Source: Actinophytocola oryzae (GTDB lineage Bacteria; Actinomycetota; Actinomycetes; Mycobacteriales; Pseudonocardiaceae). Taken from it: a stretch of DNA of 64,000 nucleotides. The position numbers were made by a program, and so were the translations under genes. Of this stretch, positions 1 to 8,891 are shown in pieces. The stretch lies in assembly GCF_004364325.1 (NCBI RefSeq), contig NZ_SOCP01000014.1, positions 124,001 to 188,000 on the forward strand. The letters run 5' to 3'. The notes below the pieces were generated by a model. The model did not search any database. It saw nothing but the letters and a program-made list of their open reading frames with translations, and had not been told where the DNA came from. How positions within the stretch are numbered: position 1 is the stretch's first letter; the number at the start of each line of letters is the position of its first letter.

Positions 1-2
1 AA

Positions 3-97
3 GCCTCCGAAGCTGATCATGAAACATCCGGCTCTACCCGGCTGGGACCGGCCAAATCCGGGTGATCGTCCCCCATACGCACCCCCGTTTTGGGTGC
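3..97. repeat. 95-bp dispersed repeat, copy 1
   Basis: This stretch aligns without gaps to 37277-37371, with about 13 mismatches in 95 bases. A 39-base core is identical and runs from CCGGCTGGGACC to GATCGTCCCCCAT. The similarity reaches the left edge of the window, so the true repeat may be longer. No gene is convincing here. The second copy lies just after a tRNA 3' fragment. It could be a short non-autonomous repeat or an element boundary. Confidence 0.75.
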
Positions 98-144
98 CGT
101 CGACGCTGGGGCGGTGCTGACCAGACGGCGCCATGGTCTCTCAG

Positions 145-1150
145 TGAGGTGATCTCACCGACTTTCAGGTGAGTAGGCCATGTTCGAAATGGGTGAGGAC
201 AAGTGCGGCTTTGACGATGTCGCCGATCTTGCTGGGACTGGCAGTGGTGTGGTGGAGGGCGCGCCAGCGGCCGGTGAGGACGGCGAAGCCGCGTTCGCCG
301 ATGCAGCGTAGGCCGCGGAGCAGGGCGTTGTAGGTGCGGTTGTTCACGTGGAGTACCTGGTCACCGGGGGGGTTGTTTGATCGGAGTGTGTACGCCGATC
401 CCGGCGCCTTCGTAGCCGCGGTCGGTCAGGGTGGGCAGGTCGAGGTGGGAGTAGGCCCAGTACAGGGCGCCGAGGACGTGTTCTCGGGCCACGGTGATGT
501 CGTGCACCGAGCCGGGTTCGACGTCGGCCACCCATCGTGGGAACCCGTCCGGCCCGGAGAGTGCGTGGACGTTGCCGCCGTGCTCGTGGGCTTTCCCTGA
601 GTACCAGAGGTCGATCGGTTTTCCTTTGACACTCATGGTTTGCTCGCTGCAGCGGTCCGCGGAGAAGATCTTCCCGTCCAGGATCACGTACGCCACCCCG
701 TCGGCCTTGGCCTTCTCCAGGCCTTCATGCAGATCCGGCGCCTGGTCGGCGAGCACCTCGATGACCTCGTCGAGGTAGCGGTACCCGGTGGCGCGGGAGA
801 CTCCGTGATCCCGCGCCAACGCGGTGACCTCGACGTTCTGACGGAACCAGCGCAACCCCAGCACCGCTTGCCGAAAGCAGGTCAACGCCCTGCTGTTGCG
901 GCGGGTGCCACGCCGACAGCGTTCAGCGTGGAGCGGTCGGCTGAGGTACTGGGCGAGTTCACGCGGCACGTCGAGCATGGCACGATAGGCAATCACGGGG
1001 AGCCCCTGACATCGGACTTGATCTTCGCAAATCCAGTCCTACCAGGAGCTCCCCGCCCACATCTCACCGGCTCCCACGATCCACCGAGCCGCACCAACGA
1101 CACACGTTCACACCACGCCCACCAAACACGATCTAGCTGAGATCACCTCA
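145..1150. mobile_element. IS5-type insertion sequence
   Basis: A DDE transposase gene on the minus strand is bracketed by a perfect 13-bp inverted repeat, TGAGGTGATCTCA at 145-157 and its complement at 1138-1150. The outer limits may reach a few bases further. The transposase is frameshifted, so this copy may be inactive. No unambiguous target duplication could be assigned. The element sits about 50 bp from the dispersed repeat at the window edge. Confidence 0.8.
165..996 (-). pseudogene. IS5-family DDE transposase, frameshifted
   Basis: The N-terminal part (about 211 aa, 361-996) holds an HTH (DHGVSRATGYRYLDEV), the first Asp (VILDGKIF) and the second Asp (LTDRGYEG). It then ends at a stop just after a run of seven C on the coding strand (366-372). 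Removing one C continues the protein in frame through NNRTYNALLRGLRCIGERGF, which carries the catalytic Glu, to a stop at 165. The full product would be about 275 aa, normal for this group. The break could be a dead gene, a sequencing error in the homopolymer, or a translational slip site. I favour one of the first two because the upstream ORF is already most of the protein. Confidence 0.85.
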
Positions 1151-1537
1151 GTGGGGTCTTCGGAGCGAGGAGGTCGTGAGAATGGCTGAGATACAGCGGG
1201 TTTCCATGCCAGGCCGACTGGTCGGAGTCGGGGCCGCAGCACCGGCCACTACCAGCGCGGCGCCTTGTCCTAGCTTGTTCATCCTCAGCTCCTTGCCTAG
1301 CGCTGATCCGGCGGGTCTGGGCCGAGACAACACTCCGTATTCGCAGCGGACACCGTTTCGGCTTGGTTGGGGGCGATCTTCGACGACATCCTTCGTGGCG
1401 TTTGGCATCGACACCCATGGGAAACCCGTGGAGAAGCGCCCCAGACCCAGGCGGAAGTCACATCCGCACGATGTCGGCGCCTCGCTCCGGGACGGCGTGC
1501 ATGAGCCGACCACCTCCGGAGCGGTTACGGTTGCCTG
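1151..1537. other. Intergenic stretch, no convincing gene
   Basis: I see nothing well supported between the insertion sequence and the epimerase. A 44-codon minus-strand reading frame from about 1293, starting MNKLGQGAALVVAGAAAP, resembles a signal peptide but has no recognisable continuation. It could be a gene start cut off by the insertion. The promoter for the epimerase presumably lies here, but no clear -35/-10 pair was identified. Confidence 0.4.
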
Positions 1538-2623
1538 ATGCGGATACTGATCACGGGCGGAGCCGGGTTCATCGGTTCGCACATCGCGGACGCGTTGGTC
1601 GCTGCCGGTCATTCGGTGGTGTTGCTGGACGTGTTGTTGCCTCAGGCGCACGGCGGCGCCGAGGTTCCGTCCTGGTTGGACGGTCATGAGGTGGTGTTGG
1701 GTGATGTTCGGGACCGGGTGGTGCTGGACCGGGTGTTGCCTGGTGTCGACGCCGTGTGTCATCAGGCGGCGATGGTGGGGCACGGGTTGTACCCGTCGGA
1801 CGGGCCCGACTACACGAGTGTGAACGACTACGGCACGGCGGTGTTGCTCGCGGCCATGCACGCGCACGGGGTGGGTCGGTTGGTGTTGGCCAGTTCCATG
1901 GTTGTCTACGGCGAGGGCAGGTACGTCTGCCCGACACATCACGGGGTGGCTGCCGCGCCGCGACTCGCTGACGACCTCGCCGCTGGCAGGTTCGATCCGC
2001 TCTGCCCTCTGTGTGGGAAGGCGTTGACACCTGGGCTGGTACCCGAGGACGCGGCGCTGGATCCGCGCAGTACCTACGCGGCCTCGAAAGTGGCGCAGGA
2101 GCATCTGGCGGGTGCGTGGGCACGACAGACGGGCGGTCGGGTGTGGGCGTTGCGCTACCACAATGTTTACGGTCCGAGAATGCCTCGGGACACCCCGTAC
2201 GCCGGGGTCGCGTCGATCTTCCGCTCGGCGCTCGAGCGGGGTGAGGCACCCGAGGTGATGGAGGACGGGCGGCAGCGGCGCGACTTCGTGCATGTCTCGG
2301 ACGTGGCGAGAGTCAACGTGCTGGCCCTGGAATCGTTGCTGTCCACGGAGGCGCCGTCGCCGGCGGCCGGTCTCCGCACAGCGATCAACGTGTGTTCCGG
2401 GCAGCCGCACACGGTCGGCGAACTGGCCGAGACGCTCGCGGCGGCGATGGACGGTCCGCCACCACGAGTCGTGGGCGGTGCCCGTCCGGGTGATGTCCGG
2501 CATATCGTCGCCGATCCGAGCCGGGCCACCGAGCTGTTGGGATTCCGGGCGGCCGTGTCGTTCGCCGACGGGATCGACGAGTTCGCGCGTGCCCCGTTGC
2601 GGGCCTCGGCTACCAGACCGTGA
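1538..2623 (+). CDS. NAD-dependent epimerase/dehydratase (extended SDR)
   Basis: This 361-aa protein belongs to the extended short-chain dehydrogenase family that epimerises or dehydrates nucleotide sugars. The N-terminal GGAGFIG (residues 7-13) is the NAD-binding loop, and YAASK (Tyr180, Lys184) is the catalytic pair. An unusual insert between the core strands carries VCPTHH and CPLCG (Cys131, Cys156, Cys159), which looks like a small metal-binding knuckle. The stop overlaps the end of the convergent membrane protein gene by 14 bp. The neighbours at 4-7.9 kb are glycosyltransferases and a methyltransferase, so a role in making or modifying a glycan precursor is likely. The substrate is unknown. 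Confidence 0.85.
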   Translation: MRILITGGAGFIGSHIADALVAAGHSVVLLDVLLPQAHGGAEVPSWLDGHEVVLGDVRDRVVLDRVLPGVDAVCHQAAMVGHGLYPSDGPDYTSVNDYGTAVLLAAMHAHGVGRLVLASSMVVYGEGRYVCPTHHGVAAAPRLADDLAAGRFDPLCPLCGKALTPGLVPEDAALDPRSTYAASKVAQEHLAGAWARQTGGRVWALRYHNVYGPRMPRDTPYAGVASIFRSALERGEAPEVMEDGRQRRDFVHVSDVARVNVLALESLLSTEAPSPAAGLRTAINVCSGQPHTVGELAETLAAAMDGPPPRVVGGARPGDVRHIVADPSRATELLGFRAAVSFADGIDEFARAPLRASATRP

Positions 2624-3965
2624 GCACGAGATGGTTGACCAGCAGCGCCAGAACGACCTGGGCGATCAGCCAGCCACGGTGCTGTGCCCTGGGCAGCGAC
2701 CCGCACGCCACGACCATCCAGACCGCGAAGGGCAACCAGATCCGTTCGACCTCGGCCTTGCTCAGCCCGGAGACGTCGGCGGCCAGCACCGCGACCAACG
2801 CCGCGGCGACGAGCAACCCGGCTCCCCAGCCCAGTGCGCGCCGCGTGACGGCCAAGCGGCGCAGACCGGCGACTGTCGCCGGTCCGAGCGCGAACAGCAG
2901 TGCGGCGATGTTCGCCCACACGAAATAGGAATAGGGGCGAGTTCGGGCCACGCTGCCCGCGTAGAGGGTCTTGGTCAGCTCGAACCCGGTGAACCACCAG
3001 AAGCCCGCGGCGGTGAACGCCGCGACCACGAGGCCGGCGCCGAGGACGCCGAACAGTGTGGGCCACCACCGGCGGGTCGCCACGACCGCAGCGACGGCCA
3101 GAAGTCCGCCAAGGACAAGGCCGTAGGACAGGTAGAGGGTGTAGCCGAGCAGCATTCCGCCGCACAGGGCGGGCACCGCCGCCCACACGCCCCTGTTCGT
3201 GGCACCGACGACGAACAATGCCAGGCCCCAGGCCAGAACGGCCGCGAACAGTCCGTCAGCCGACACGCCGACCCACACCGCGCCGGGGAACAGCACCCCG
3301 AACGGCAGCACGGTCCTGGCAAGGGTCTCGCCGCTGAGCGCGCGGAGCGTCACCGCGACCGCGACGCAGGCGGACGCGCCGACCAGGACGCAGAACATGC
3401 CGGCGGCGGCGCCGCCGCTTAGCCCGATCCGGTCCAGTCCGAGGAACACGAGAAACGCGCCAGGTGGATGCGCTCCGACATGGACGGTCCAGTGTCGTGG
3501 CTGGTCCACGAGGATGTGGCCGGTGAAGTCACGCAGCATGGCCGAGATGTCGCCGACCAACGGCACGTCGTGCAGGTACTCCGGGTAGGTGGTCAACCGG
3601 CCGGCGATCCCGGTGTGGAATCCGTCGACGAGTGCGAGGGATGTCGTCCACGCGACCGACATACCCCAGGCGGCGGCCAGCAGGACGGGCCACCGCGCTC
3701 TCGTCGCGAACGTCGGTCCGTAGAGCACGCAGACCGCGGCGACGACCGGTGCGAACACGGTGCCAGGCCCCACGTGCGGCAGCCAGCTGGCGACCAGCGG
3801 AGGGAACGGGAGGAAGATGGCGACACTGTCGTGCTTCAGCTGCCACCCGACCACCATCGCGGCCGCGACCACGCACACGGCAAGCCCGACCGCGAGTAGG
3901 TCGAGGACCAGATTCCGACGACTGGTCTCGACTCTTCGGTCTGCGCCGGTTCGCTGTGTAGTCAC
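2610..3965 (-). CDS. Polytopic membrane protein, GT-C-like
   Basis: This protein of about 451 aa has roughly eleven hydrophobic segments starting at residue 17. A loop with HVGAHPPGAFLVFLGLD resembles the HPPG loops of membrane glycosyltransferases that use lipid-linked sugars, but no family can be assigned with certainty. I chose the GTG at 3965 (VTTQRTGADRRV) because longer readings add a non-hydrophobic, low-quality N-terminus. It is divergent from the GT2 gene at 4082 and convergent with the epimerase. The three together suggest a glycan or glycolipid pathway at the membrane. Confidence 0.7.
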   Translation of the reverse strand: MTTQRTGADRRVETSRRNLVLDLLAVGLAVCVVAAAMVVGWQLKHDSVAIFLPFPPLVASWLPHVGPGTVFAPVVAAVCVLYGPTFATRARWPVLLAAAWGMSVAWTTSLALVDGFHTGIAGRLTTYPEYLHDVPLVGDISAMLRDFTGHILVDQPRHWTVHVGAHPPGAFLVFLGLDRIGLSGGAAAGMFCVLVGASACVAVAVTLRALSGETLARTVLPFGVLFPGAVWVGVSADGLFAAVLAWGLALFVVGATNRGVWAAVPALCGGMLLGYTLYLSYGLVLGGLLAVAAVVATRRWWPTLFGVLGAGLVVAAFTAAGFWWFTGFELTKTLYAGSVARTRPYSYFVWANIAALLFALGPATVAGLRRLAVTRRALGWGAGLLVAAALVAVLAADVSGLSKAEVERIWLPFAVWMVVACGSLPRAQHRGWLIAQVVLALLVNHLVLTVW

Positions 3966-4081
3966 TGCTCCGAACGATAACCCGTTCGCGGTCCCGGCGC
4001 GCGCCTGACCACCACGAACCGTAGCCGCATTATTCTGAACCGATTGGCAATCCTTTGCCGTTCGGGCTACGAATGCCAACT

Positions 4082-4753
4082 ATGACCACAAACGTGGATG
4101 TCGTGTTGCCCTGCCTCGACGAGGCAGAAGCCCTGCCGGCAGTGTTGCGGGGCCTACCCACGGGTTTCACCGCACTGGTGGTCGACAACGGCTCCACGGA
4201 CGACACAGCGGCGGTGGCCCGCGAGTGGGGAGCCCGCGTGGTCGCAGAGCCTCGCCGCGGCTACGGCGCCGCGGTCCACACCGGACTGGAGAGCGCGACG
4301 AGCGAGTTGGTCGCCGTGCTCGACGCCGACGGTTCACTGGATCCCGCGGTGTTGCCCACGCTGGTCAGCCTGGTTCTCGACGGTGACGCCGACGGCCGTG
4401 TCGACCTCGCGCTGGGCCGCAGGATCGCGGCGGGCAGGCACGTGCAGCCCTGGCACGCACGCGCCGGCAACGCGGCGTTGGCCGCGTTGCTGCGGCGTCG
4501 AGGCGTGCCGGTGCACGACATCGCGCCGATCCGTGTCGGCAGACGTGATCGGCTGTTGGGCCTCGGGGTGAGGGACCGGGCGTTGGGCTATCCGCTGGAA
4601 CTGCTGCTGCGAGCGGCATCCGACGGCTGGTGCCTGCGTGAGGTGGACATCGAGTACCGCCCACGCGCGGGCGGAAGGTCCAAGGTGTCTGGTTCGGTGC
4701 GGGGAACACTGCGCGCGGTGCGGGACATGTCGATGGTGGCGATCCGCACATGA
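4082..4753 (+). CDS. Family 2 glycosyltransferase (DPM1-like)
   Basis: The protein (about 223 aa) is a GT-A fold transferase of the polyprenol-phosphate sugar synthase type. It begins VDVVLPCLDEAEALPAVL, has DNGSTDDTAAVA for nucleotide binding, and VLDADGSLDP as the DxD metal-binding motif. It lacks a C-terminal membrane anchor, so it probably works with a membrane partner, perhaps the divergent gene at 2610-3965. ATG 4082 is preferred. In-frame ATG 4073 and TTG 4055 are alternatives, and none has a strong ribosome binding site. The stop overlaps the next gene by ATGA, so the two are translationally coupled. Confidence 0.85.
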   Translation: MTTNVDVVLPCLDEAEALPAVLRGLPTGFTALVVDNGSTDDTAAVAREWGARVVAEPRRGYGAAVHTGLESATSELVAVLDADGSLDPAVLPTLVSLVLDGDADGRVDLALGRRIAAGRHVQPWHARAGNAALAALLRRRGVPVHDIAPIRVGRRDRLLGLGVRDRALGYPLELLLRAASDGWCLREVDIEYRPRAGGRSKVSGSVRGTLRAVRDMSMVAIRT

Positions 4754-5418
4754 GCGGGGAGACGATCATGCTGGTGTTGGCCAAGGCGCCGCATCCCGGC
4801 CAGGTGAAGACCCGGCTCTGTCCACCTGCGACACCACACCAGGCGGCGGAGATCGCGGCCGCCGCACTGCTGGACACCCTTGCCACCGTGTGTGCCGCGC
4901 CGAACCTCGTGCCCGTGGTCGCCCTGGCCGGCGACCTCACCGGCGCCGTGCGGGGAAAGGAGATCCGCCGTGCGCTGCGGAGCCTGACCGTCGTCACGCA
5001 ACGCGGCGAGTCGCTGGGGGAACGGATCGCCGCCGCACACGCCGACGCGGCCACGGCGGTGCCGGGACGACCGATCCTGCAGATCGGCATGGACACACCG
5101 CAGATCACCACGGAACTGCTCGAGTCCTGTCGAGTGACCCTGAACTGCGCGGGCACCGATGCGGTACTTGGCCTCGCCACCGACGGCGGCTGGTGGATCC
5201 TCGGACTTCGCGATCCGCTCGACGCACAGGCTGTCGCCGGCGTCCCGACCTCCCGAGCCGACACCGGGCACGGCACCGCTCTAGCACTGTGCCGCCGCGG
5301 CCTGCGCGTGGACACCGCGCCTGTGCTGTCCGATGTGGACGTCGTGGACGACGTGCGACGAGTGGCGACCGAGGCACCCGGCACCCGGTTCGCCTCCGCC
5401 GCCAGAGTGTTGTTGTGA
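4750..5418 (+). CDS. DUF2064 / TIGR04282-type transferase
   Basis: This 222-aa protein belongs to the DUF2064 group, small GT-A-like proteins related to nucleotidyltransferases. Diagnostic parts are the N-terminal LVLAKAPHPGQVKTRLCPP (residues 9-27) and the later IGMDTPQIT and GLATDGGWWILGL segments. It overlaps the GT2 gene before it and the methyltransferase after it by 4 bp each (ATGA and GTGA). This fits a single operon making a modified sugar or glycan. The precise reaction is not known for this group. Confidence 0.85.
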   Translation: MSGETIMLVLAKAPHPGQVKTRLCPPATPHQAAEIAAAALLDTLATVCAAPNLVPVVALAGDLTGAVRGKEIRRALRSLTVVTQRGESLGERIAAAHADAATAVPGRPILQIGMDTPQITTELLESCRVTLNCAGTDAVLGLATDGGWWILGLRDPLDAQAVAGVPTSRADTGHGTALALCRRGLRVDTAPVLSDVDVVDDVRRVATEAPGTRFASAARVLL

Positions 5419-6089
5419 CACCCGGGGACGCGACCCCCGTCGTGGTCCGCGCGCCCGTGACCGGATACCGGGACGACACCTTCGACAGCGCGTTGACCGG
5501 CGGTGCGGGCGAACTGGAGCTCGCGGATGGTCGACGACTGCTCATGCACGCGGCGCGCTGGCAGCACGGCGACGCCGGCGACCAGGGTCTGCTGGAACGC
5601 TGCCGCGGCGCGACCATCGACCTCGGCTGTGGCCCCGGCCGTCTTGTCGAGGCGCTCCGCGCCCGTGGGGTGCCGGCGCTGGGGGTCGACCTGTCGCGAC
5701 ACGCCGTCGCCCGATGCCGCGGCCGAGGCGTGCCTGTCATCCAGCGGGACGTGTTCGCCGGGCTTCCGGGTGAGGGCCGCTGGCAGCACGTCCTTCTCGC
5801 CGACGGCAACATCGGTATCGGCGGCGATCCCGTGCGGTTGCTGCGCAGGGCGAACGCGCTGCTCGACACCGGCGGAAGCGTGGTCGTGGAGGCCGAGGGC
5901 CCGAGAACCGGCCTGTGGCGCGGCGGCGCCCGGCTCCGCGACGAGCAGCACGCGATCGGCCCGTGGTTCCCCTGGGCACTCGTCGGCATGGACGCCATCG
6001 CCGCAGTCGGGCGGCTCGCCGGACTGACCGTGGTGGGCACGGCTCGCCACCGGCTGGGACGCTACTTCGCCCACCTCGAACGCGGATAG
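5415..6089 (+). CDS. Class I SAM-dependent methyltransferase
   Basis: The protein is 224 aa from the GTG at 5415, which overlaps the previous stop (GTGA). TIDLGCGPGRLVEAL (about residues 71-85) is the SAM-binding motif I, followed by LGVDLS (motif II acidic residue) and ADGNIGIGG. The remainder is a typical Rossmann methyltransferase. Its target is probably a product of the operon. Eleven bases separate it from the molybdopterin oxidoreductase gene, so co-transcription is likely. Confidence 0.85.
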   Translation: MTPGDATPVVVRAPVTGYRDDTFDSALTGGAGELELADGRRLLMHAARWQHGDAGDQGLLERCRGATIDLGCGPGRLVEALRARGVPALGVDLSRHAVARCRGRGVPVIQRDVFAGLPGEGRWQHVLLADGNIGIGGDPVRLLRRANALLDTGGSVVVEAEGPRTGLWRGGARLRDEQHAIGPWFPWALVGMDAIAAVGRLAGLTVVGTARHRLGRYFAHLERG

Positions 6090-6099
6090 AGGACCAGCC

Positions 6100-7419
6100 A
6101 TGGCACGCACCGAACCGGACCACGTCGGATTCCCCGCCCGGTTGTGGCAGACGCTGGAACGCCACCGGCCCGGCGGCCCGTTCCGCCCACGGTCGTGGCG
6201 AAGCCCGCTGCGCGGCCCCTGGCTCACCTCGATGTTCGGACTGGTGCTGCTGATCGCCCTGCCCGTCGTCACCATCACCGGTCTGCTCTCCTACATCGCC
6301 TACGGCCCCCAGTTCGGACAGGCCATCCCCGGCGAGGTCGGATTGCTGCACCTGCCCTACTTCGACTGGCCGACCAGCCCGTCCTGGCTCTACCGCCTCA
6401 ACCAGGGCCTGCACGTCGGCCTCGGGCTGGTCCTGATCCCGGTGGTGCTGGCAAAGCTGTGGTCGGTGGTACCGAAACTGTTCGCCTGGCCACCGGCCCG
6501 GTCCGCCGCACAGGTGCTCGAACGTCTGTCGCTGCTGTTGCTCGTCGGCTCGATCCTGTTCGAGATCGTCACCGGCGTCCTCAACATCCAGTACGACTAC
6601 ATCTTCGGCTTCAGCTTCTACACCGCCCACTACATCGGCGCCTGGGTGTTCATCGCCGCGTTCGTGACCCACGTCGCGCTCAAGTTGCCGCACATGGTCC
6701 GCGCCCTGCGCTCACGCTCACTGCGCGCCGAACTACGCACCCCGCTCGCCCGCACCACACCCGAACCAGCCGACCCGTACGGGCTCGTGCCCACCGACCC
6801 CACGAAACCCACCATCAGCCGACGCGGCGCACTCGGACTCGTCGCGGGCGGATCACTGCTGGTAGGTGTGCTCACCGCCGGACAGACCGTCGGCGGTGTC
6901 CTCCGGCCGCTCGCGCTGCTCCTGCCACGCGGCCGCACCCGAGGCGACGGACCCAACGACTTCCAGGTCAACCGCACCGCGGCCGCCGCACGCATCACAG
7001 CGTCGGACACCGGACCCGACTGGACACTCGAACTGCGCGGCGGCCGAACCACGGTGAGGCTGGACCGACGCCAGTTGGTCGCCATGCCCCAGCACACCGC
7101 GACACTGCCGATCGCCTGCGTCGAAGGCTGGTCCACCACCGAGAACTGGACCGGCGTCCGACTGCGCGACCTCGCCCGCCTCGCCGGCGTGCCGCAACCC
7201 GCCTCGGCACACGTGCGATCGCTGGAACGCAGGGGTGCGTTCGCCAAGGCGACGCTGCAGTCGAACCAGGTGCTGAACCCCTACTCGTTGCTCGCGCTCA
7301 GCGTCAACGGCGCCGATCTCAGCCCCGACCACGGCTACCCCGCCCGCATCATCGTCCCGGCCCTACCCGGCGTCCACAACACCAAATGGGTCCACTCGAT
7401 CGAGTTCCGGAAGGACTGA
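6100..7419 (+). CDS. Cytochrome b561-like / molybdopterin oxidoreductase fusion
   Basis: The protein is 439 aa in two parts. Residues about 45-200 form a four-helix membrane module with His residues placed as in haem-b561 proteins (LNQGLHVGLGL, YTAHYIGAWVF, FVTHVALKL). Residues about 285-439 are a sulfite-oxidase-type molybdopterin domain with the Mo-ligand Cys340 in IACVEGWSTTENWTG and the end motif HNTKWVHSIEF. Between them lies PTISRRGALGLVAGG, a twin-arginine-like stretch with Arg241-Arg242 before another hydrophobic segment. I infer the redox domain is exposed outside the membrane and passes electrons through the haem module. The substrate is unknown. Confidence 0.85.
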   Translation: MARTEPDHVGFPARLWQTLERHRPGGPFRPRSWRSPLRGPWLTSMFGLVLLIALPVVTITGLLSYIAYGPQFGQAIPGEVGLLHLPYFDWPTSPSWLYRLNQGLHVGLGLVLIPVVLAKLWSVVPKLFAWPPARSAAQVLERLSLLLLVGSILFEIVTGVLNIQYDYIFGFSFYTAHYIGAWVFIAAFVTHVALKLPHMVRALRSRSLRAELRTPLARTTPEPADPYGLVPTDPTKPTISRRGALGLVAGGSLLVGVLTAGQTVGGVLRPLALLLPRGRTRGDGPNDFQVNRTAAAARITASDTGPDWTLELRGGRTTVRLDRRQLVAMPQHTATLPIACVEGWSTTENWTGVRLRDLARLAGVPQPASAHVRSLERRGAFAKATLQSNQVLNPYSLLALSVNGADLSPDHGYPARIIVPALPGVHNTKWVHSIEFRKD

Positions 7420-7420
7420 C

Positions 7421-7894
7421 ATGCCCGCCAACCGCGGCCACTTCCGGACCTTCTACGGGGCCTACCCCATGCACCTGCTCATCCTGCTCGCGTCGTTCGC
7501 CCTCGCCGGGTACGCGGTGTTCCAGATCAGATCCGATCCAAAACTGCTCACCATGGCCCTCTGGTTCGCCGCCGCCGTCATCGGCCACGACCTGATCCTG
7601 TTCCCGCTCTACACCGCGGCCGACCACACACTCCACCACGTGCTGGGCGACGACACCCGACGGTCCAGGCGGGTCCCGCTCGTCAACCACGTCCGAATCC
7701 CCGCCCTGGCTTCCGGACTGCTCTTGTTGTTGTTCCTGCCCGGGATCATCCGGCAGGGCCAGAAAACCTACCTGGCCGCCACCGGACAAACCCAGGAACC
7801 CTTCCTCGTCCGCTGGCTCCTGCTCACCGCCCTCTTCTTCGCCACCAGCGCCATCGCCTACGGCATACGCACCGCCCGCGCCCGCCACCGATGA
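7421..7894 (+). CDS. Small four-helix membrane protein
   Basis: This 157-aa protein starts one base after the oxidoreductase stop. It has four predicted membrane helices (about residues 15-35, 43-63, 91-112, 129-149) and no catalytic motif. It begins with a soluble stretch, RGHFRTFYGAYPMHL. The tight spacing suggests it is an accessory subunit or stability partner of the membrane-bound molybdopterin oxidoreductase. I do not recognise a named family. Confidence 0.75.
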   Translation: MPANRGHFRTFYGAYPMHLLILLASFALAGYAVFQIRSDPKLLTMALWFAAAVIGHDLILFPLYTAADHTLHHVLGDDTRRSRRVPLVNHVRIPALASGLLLLLFLPGIIRQGQKTYLAATGQTQEPFLVRWLLLTALFFATSAIAYGIRTARARHR

Positions 7895-8225
7895 ATCTGC
7901 CGGTTCCGCCGACGGCACGCTGCGCGACCAGTCAGTGTGCAGGAAACAATGTCACCGCGATCGGTCAGGCGGATGGCCAACCGTGCCGTTCGCGCACGTT
8001 TCGGTTTGCGATCCGCCGATGCTGGCGACGCCACAGCGCCAGCGGATGTTGCCGATGTCGGCGGCCCGTACCGCCATGCTCTTGAGCCCGACCTCACCTG
8101 ATCGGTCGAGTCATACCCATACCACACGCTGCGAGCCGAGGGAGAGACCACCGTTATCCCTCCACCATGCGATCAGGTCAACCTTCCACTCCTCCGTTCT
8201 GACGGCTGGACCACGAACGAGCCAA

Positions 8226-8351
8226 CGGAGACCGGGGTTCGGGCTCGGCCTGTCCATCGTGCGAGCCATCACCCACGCCCAGGGCGGCGAAGTGGCCGCC
8301 GTGGCCCGCGCGGACGGAGGACTGACCGTCACCGTCACCGTGCCCCACTGA
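8226..8351 (+). pseudogene. Sensor histidine kinase C-terminal remnant
   Basis: Only the last part of a GHKL ATPase domain remains. GFGLGLSIVRAITHAQGG is the G2 box and following helix, then VTVTVP and a stop at 8351. The upstream 330 bases (7895-8225) hold no recognisable kinase sequence, so the dimerisation domain, H box, N and G1 boxes are missing. It is a relic of a two-component system and no response regulator is nearby. Confidence 0.7.
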
Positions 8352-8546
8352 CTAGCGCCGATGAAAGATCGACGAACGGCTGGCCGGGCCTGATCTCGGC
8401 CGGCTCGCGACCGACGCCACCGGCGGGAACGCGGGGCCGGCCGTCATGCTCATCCCTCTTGTCTGACCGATCCCTGCTGCTCCGGCCCGTAACGGAGGGT
8501 GACCAGCGAGGAGTCCGAGGCGCACCTTAGCTCTACACTCTTCTCC

Positions 8547-8891
8547 ATGGCAGAGGAGCATTTCAAGGACGGAACCCTGTCAGGCAAAGGCGACTTGCTG
8601 GACGGTAAGCGAAGTGGACCGTGGACGTTCTACTTCAAGAACGGCAAGGTGAAGGCGGAGGGCGCTTACAGGGCCGGCGAACTCGAAGGCGAGTGGGTCT
8701 GGTATCGCGAAGGCGGCGGCCTCCTGCAACAAGGCGCTCTCGTGGACGGCAAGCAACACGGCGAGTGGCGCCGTTGGCACAGCAACGGCAACCTGTTGGA
8801 CGAAGGACAGTACAACGCAGGCAAGAAGACCGGTGAATGGGTCACCTATAACAAAGAAGGTAGCGAGTCAAAGCGAAAAGTCTTCCCTTGA
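8547..8891 (+). CDS. YwqK/MORN-repeat protein
   Basis: The 114-aa protein consists of four to five short repeats of about 23 residues with the pattern GxxxGxWxxYxxxGxLxxEG. Examples are GPWTFYFKNGKVKAEGAY, GEWVWYREGGG, GEWRRWHSNGNLLDEGQY and GEWVTYNKEG. Such repeats occur in YwqK-type proteins, some of which are annotated as antitoxins. No toxin partner is visible. ATG 8547 starts just before the first repeat. The 3' end overlaps the convergent sigma factor gene by 46 bp, which may mean the sigma gene's tail is read too far. Confidence 0.75.
   Translation: MAEEHFKDGTLSGKGDLLDGKRSGPWTFYFKNGKVKAEGAYRAGELEGEWVWYREGGGLLQQGALVDGKQHGEWRRWHSNGNLLDEGQYNAGKKTGEWVTYNKEGSESKRKVFP

Noticed and set aside
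366-372. Programmed frameshifting in the IS5-type transposase
   Set aside because: C7 could allow slippage, but the upstream frame already includes most of the enzyme and relatives I know of are single-frame. Decay or error is simpler.
1148-2503. Long minus-strand frame opposite the epimerase
   Set aside because: It is Arg/His-rich without domains and is a shadow of the well-matched epimerase gene on the plus strand.
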